A DNA stretch of 64,000 nucleotides from Deinococcus multiflagellatus. Lineage in GTDB: Bacteria; Deinococcota; Deinococci; Deinococcales; Deinococcaceae. How positions within the stretch are numbered: the stretch's first letter is position 1; every line of letters begins with the position of its first letter. The notes beneath the pieces were generated by a model. The model saw only the letters and a list, made by a program, of their open reading frames with translations. It was not told the origin of the DNA and did not search any database. Below, one piece after another: positions 63,016 through 64,000 of this stretch. The stretch is taken from the NCBI RefSeq assembly GCF_020166415.1, contig NZ_JAIQXV010000006.1, positions 1 through 64,000 of the forward strand, in the 5' to 3' direction. The position numbers were made by a program, and so were the translations under genes.

Positions 63016-64000
63016 AGCGCCTGGTGATCGCCGCGCCGCATTCCGGCAGCGGCAAGACGACGGTGGCGGCGCTGCTGTGCCTCGCGCTGCGGGCGCGCGG
63101 GCTGCGGGTGCAGCCCTTCAAACTGGGCCCGGATTACCTGGACCCCACCCACCTGACCCGCGCCGCCGCCCAGGCGACCCGCACCCTCGATTCGTTTCTG
63201 CTGGGCCCAGGGCGCACCCGCGAGCTGTTTGCCCGCGCGGCCCAGGGCGCCGACCTCAGCGTTCTGGAGGGCGTGATGGGCCTGTACGACGGCCGGGACC
63301 CCACCAGCGACGAGCATTCCACCGCCGAACTCGCCGCGCTGCTGGGCGCCCCGGTGGTGCTGGTCATTGACGCGGCCGGGATGGCCCGCACGGTGGCGGC
63401 CGTGGCGGCAGGCCTGCGTGACTTTCGCCGCGACCTGCGCGTGGCCGGCGTGATTCTGAACCGGGTAGGGGGCCCTGGGCACGCGGCATTGTGCGAGGCG
63501 GCGCTGGCAGGGGTGGGGCTGCCGGTCCTGGGCTTCGTGACCCAGACCGAGGCCCTGCATCTGCCCTCGCGGCATCTGGGGCTGCTGAGCGCCGAGCAGG
63601 CTTCCTGGGACGAGGGGGCCGCGCTGGAGGCGGCCCGCTTCCTGCGGCTGGAGGCGCTGCTGGCCGCGGCAGAGGCCCCAGCGCTCCCGGTACCCGCTGC
63701 GCCCCCGGCCCCGGCCCCGCGCGTGCGCCTGGCCTACGCGCTGGACGAGGCTTTTCACTTCTATTACCCCGACGCCCTGGACGAACTGCGCCTGGCCGGC
63801 GCGGACCTGGTGCCGTTTAGCCCCCTGCGGGACGCGGGGCTGCCCCCCGGGGTGGGCGGGCTGCTGCTGGGCGGCGGCTACCCCGAGGCGCACGCGGCGG
63901 CGCTCAGCGCCAACCGGTCCATGCGTGAGGCGGTGCGGGCCTTCGCGGCCTCTGGCCGCCCAGTGGTGGGCGAATGTGGCGGCCTGATGTACCTGGGCGA
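63012..64000 (+). CDS. cobB: Cobyrinate a,c-diamide synthase, N-terminal part (runs off the window)
   Basis: At least 329 residues from GTG 63012. The ATP-binding domain has [22 protein letters not shown] and [12 protein letters not shown]; the glutamine amidotransferase domain begins with [18 protein letters not shown] and reaches the nucleophile Cys in [10 protein letters not shown] at the edge. It amidates cobyrinate side chains in cobalamin synthesis. No cobalamin riboswitch was recognised upstream. Confidence 0.93.
   Translation, partial: MKRLVIAAPHSGSGKTTVAALLCLALRARGLRVQPFKLGPDYLDPTHLTRAAAQATRTLDSFLLGPGRTRELFARAAQGADLSVLEGVMGLYDGRDPTSDEHSTAELAALLGAPVVLVIDAAGMARTVAAVAAGLRDFRRDLRVAGVILNRVGGPGHAALCEAALAGVGLPVLGFVTQTEALHLPSRHLGLLSAEQASWDEGAALEAARFLRLEALLAAAEAPALPVPAAPPAPAPRVRLAYALDEAFHFYYPDALDELRLAGADLVPFSPLRDAGLPPGVGGLLLGGGYPEAHAAALSANRSMREAVRAFAASGRPVVGECGGLMYLG

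Overview
The window is high-GC and looks like a secondary replicon (megaplasmid or second chromosome) of a Deinococcus species. This is inferred from gene content: a Deinococcus-type HU protein with a Lys/Ala-rich N-terminal extension, a parAB pair next to a RepA-like initiator and an iteron array, tandem lipoprotein subtilases, and many genes whose -10 box (TANNNT) lies only 6-9 nt before the start codon, as in leaderless Deinococcus-Thermus transcripts. No rRNA or tRNA gene was seen.

1-13.2 kb is a type I-C CRISPR-Cas island. Two outward-transcribed arrays (at least 18 repeats on the minus strand at the left edge, 8 repeats on the plus strand at the right) flank a plus-strand block: a putative secreted peptide, a TPR/winged-helix protein, a WYL regulator, a vestigial cas3 5' end, then cas3-cas5c-cas8c(cas11c)-cas7c-cas4-cas1-cas2. 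Both arrays carry the same leader architecture, and their repeats differ by a compensated base pair in a 9-bp UUCG-capped hairpin. cas11c has its own Shine-Dalgarno inside cas8c. cas2 is frameshifted, so new-spacer acquisition may be impaired.

13.3-38 kb: kynA-kynU (tryptophan catabolism), two paralogous S8 lipoproteases, cyclic-di-GMP enzymes (GGDEF, CHASE4-EAL, HD-GYP, PAS-GGDEF-EAL), a large secreted protein joining a tyrosinase-like domain to a von Willebrand A domain, a BadF-type sugar kinase, and a SorC regulator divergent from glpK-glpD.

38-48.5 kb: a copper cluster (CopD, CopC, YcnI-like, small Cys/His protein), pstSCAB phosphate transport, HU, an orphan response regulator, and urate catabolism (UraD-uricase fusion plus hydroxyisourate hydrolase). 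Two families of short structured repeats are scattered through the intergenic spaces.

48.7-56.8 kb is a coherent peptidoglycan-recycling locus: a GntR regulator with anmK, murQ and a beta-lactamase-fold hydrolase on one strand, and a dipeptide/muropeptide-type ABC importer (binding protein plus two permeases, no ATPase) divergent from it.

56.9-60.7 kb is the replicon maintenance module: parB and parA (minus strand), 11 iterons mostly spaced in steps of about 11 bp, AT-rich patches, and the initiator. The right end holds an aldo/keto reductase with its MerR regulator, a decayed ltrA pseudogene, and the start of cobyrinate a,c-diamide synthase, which runs off the window.
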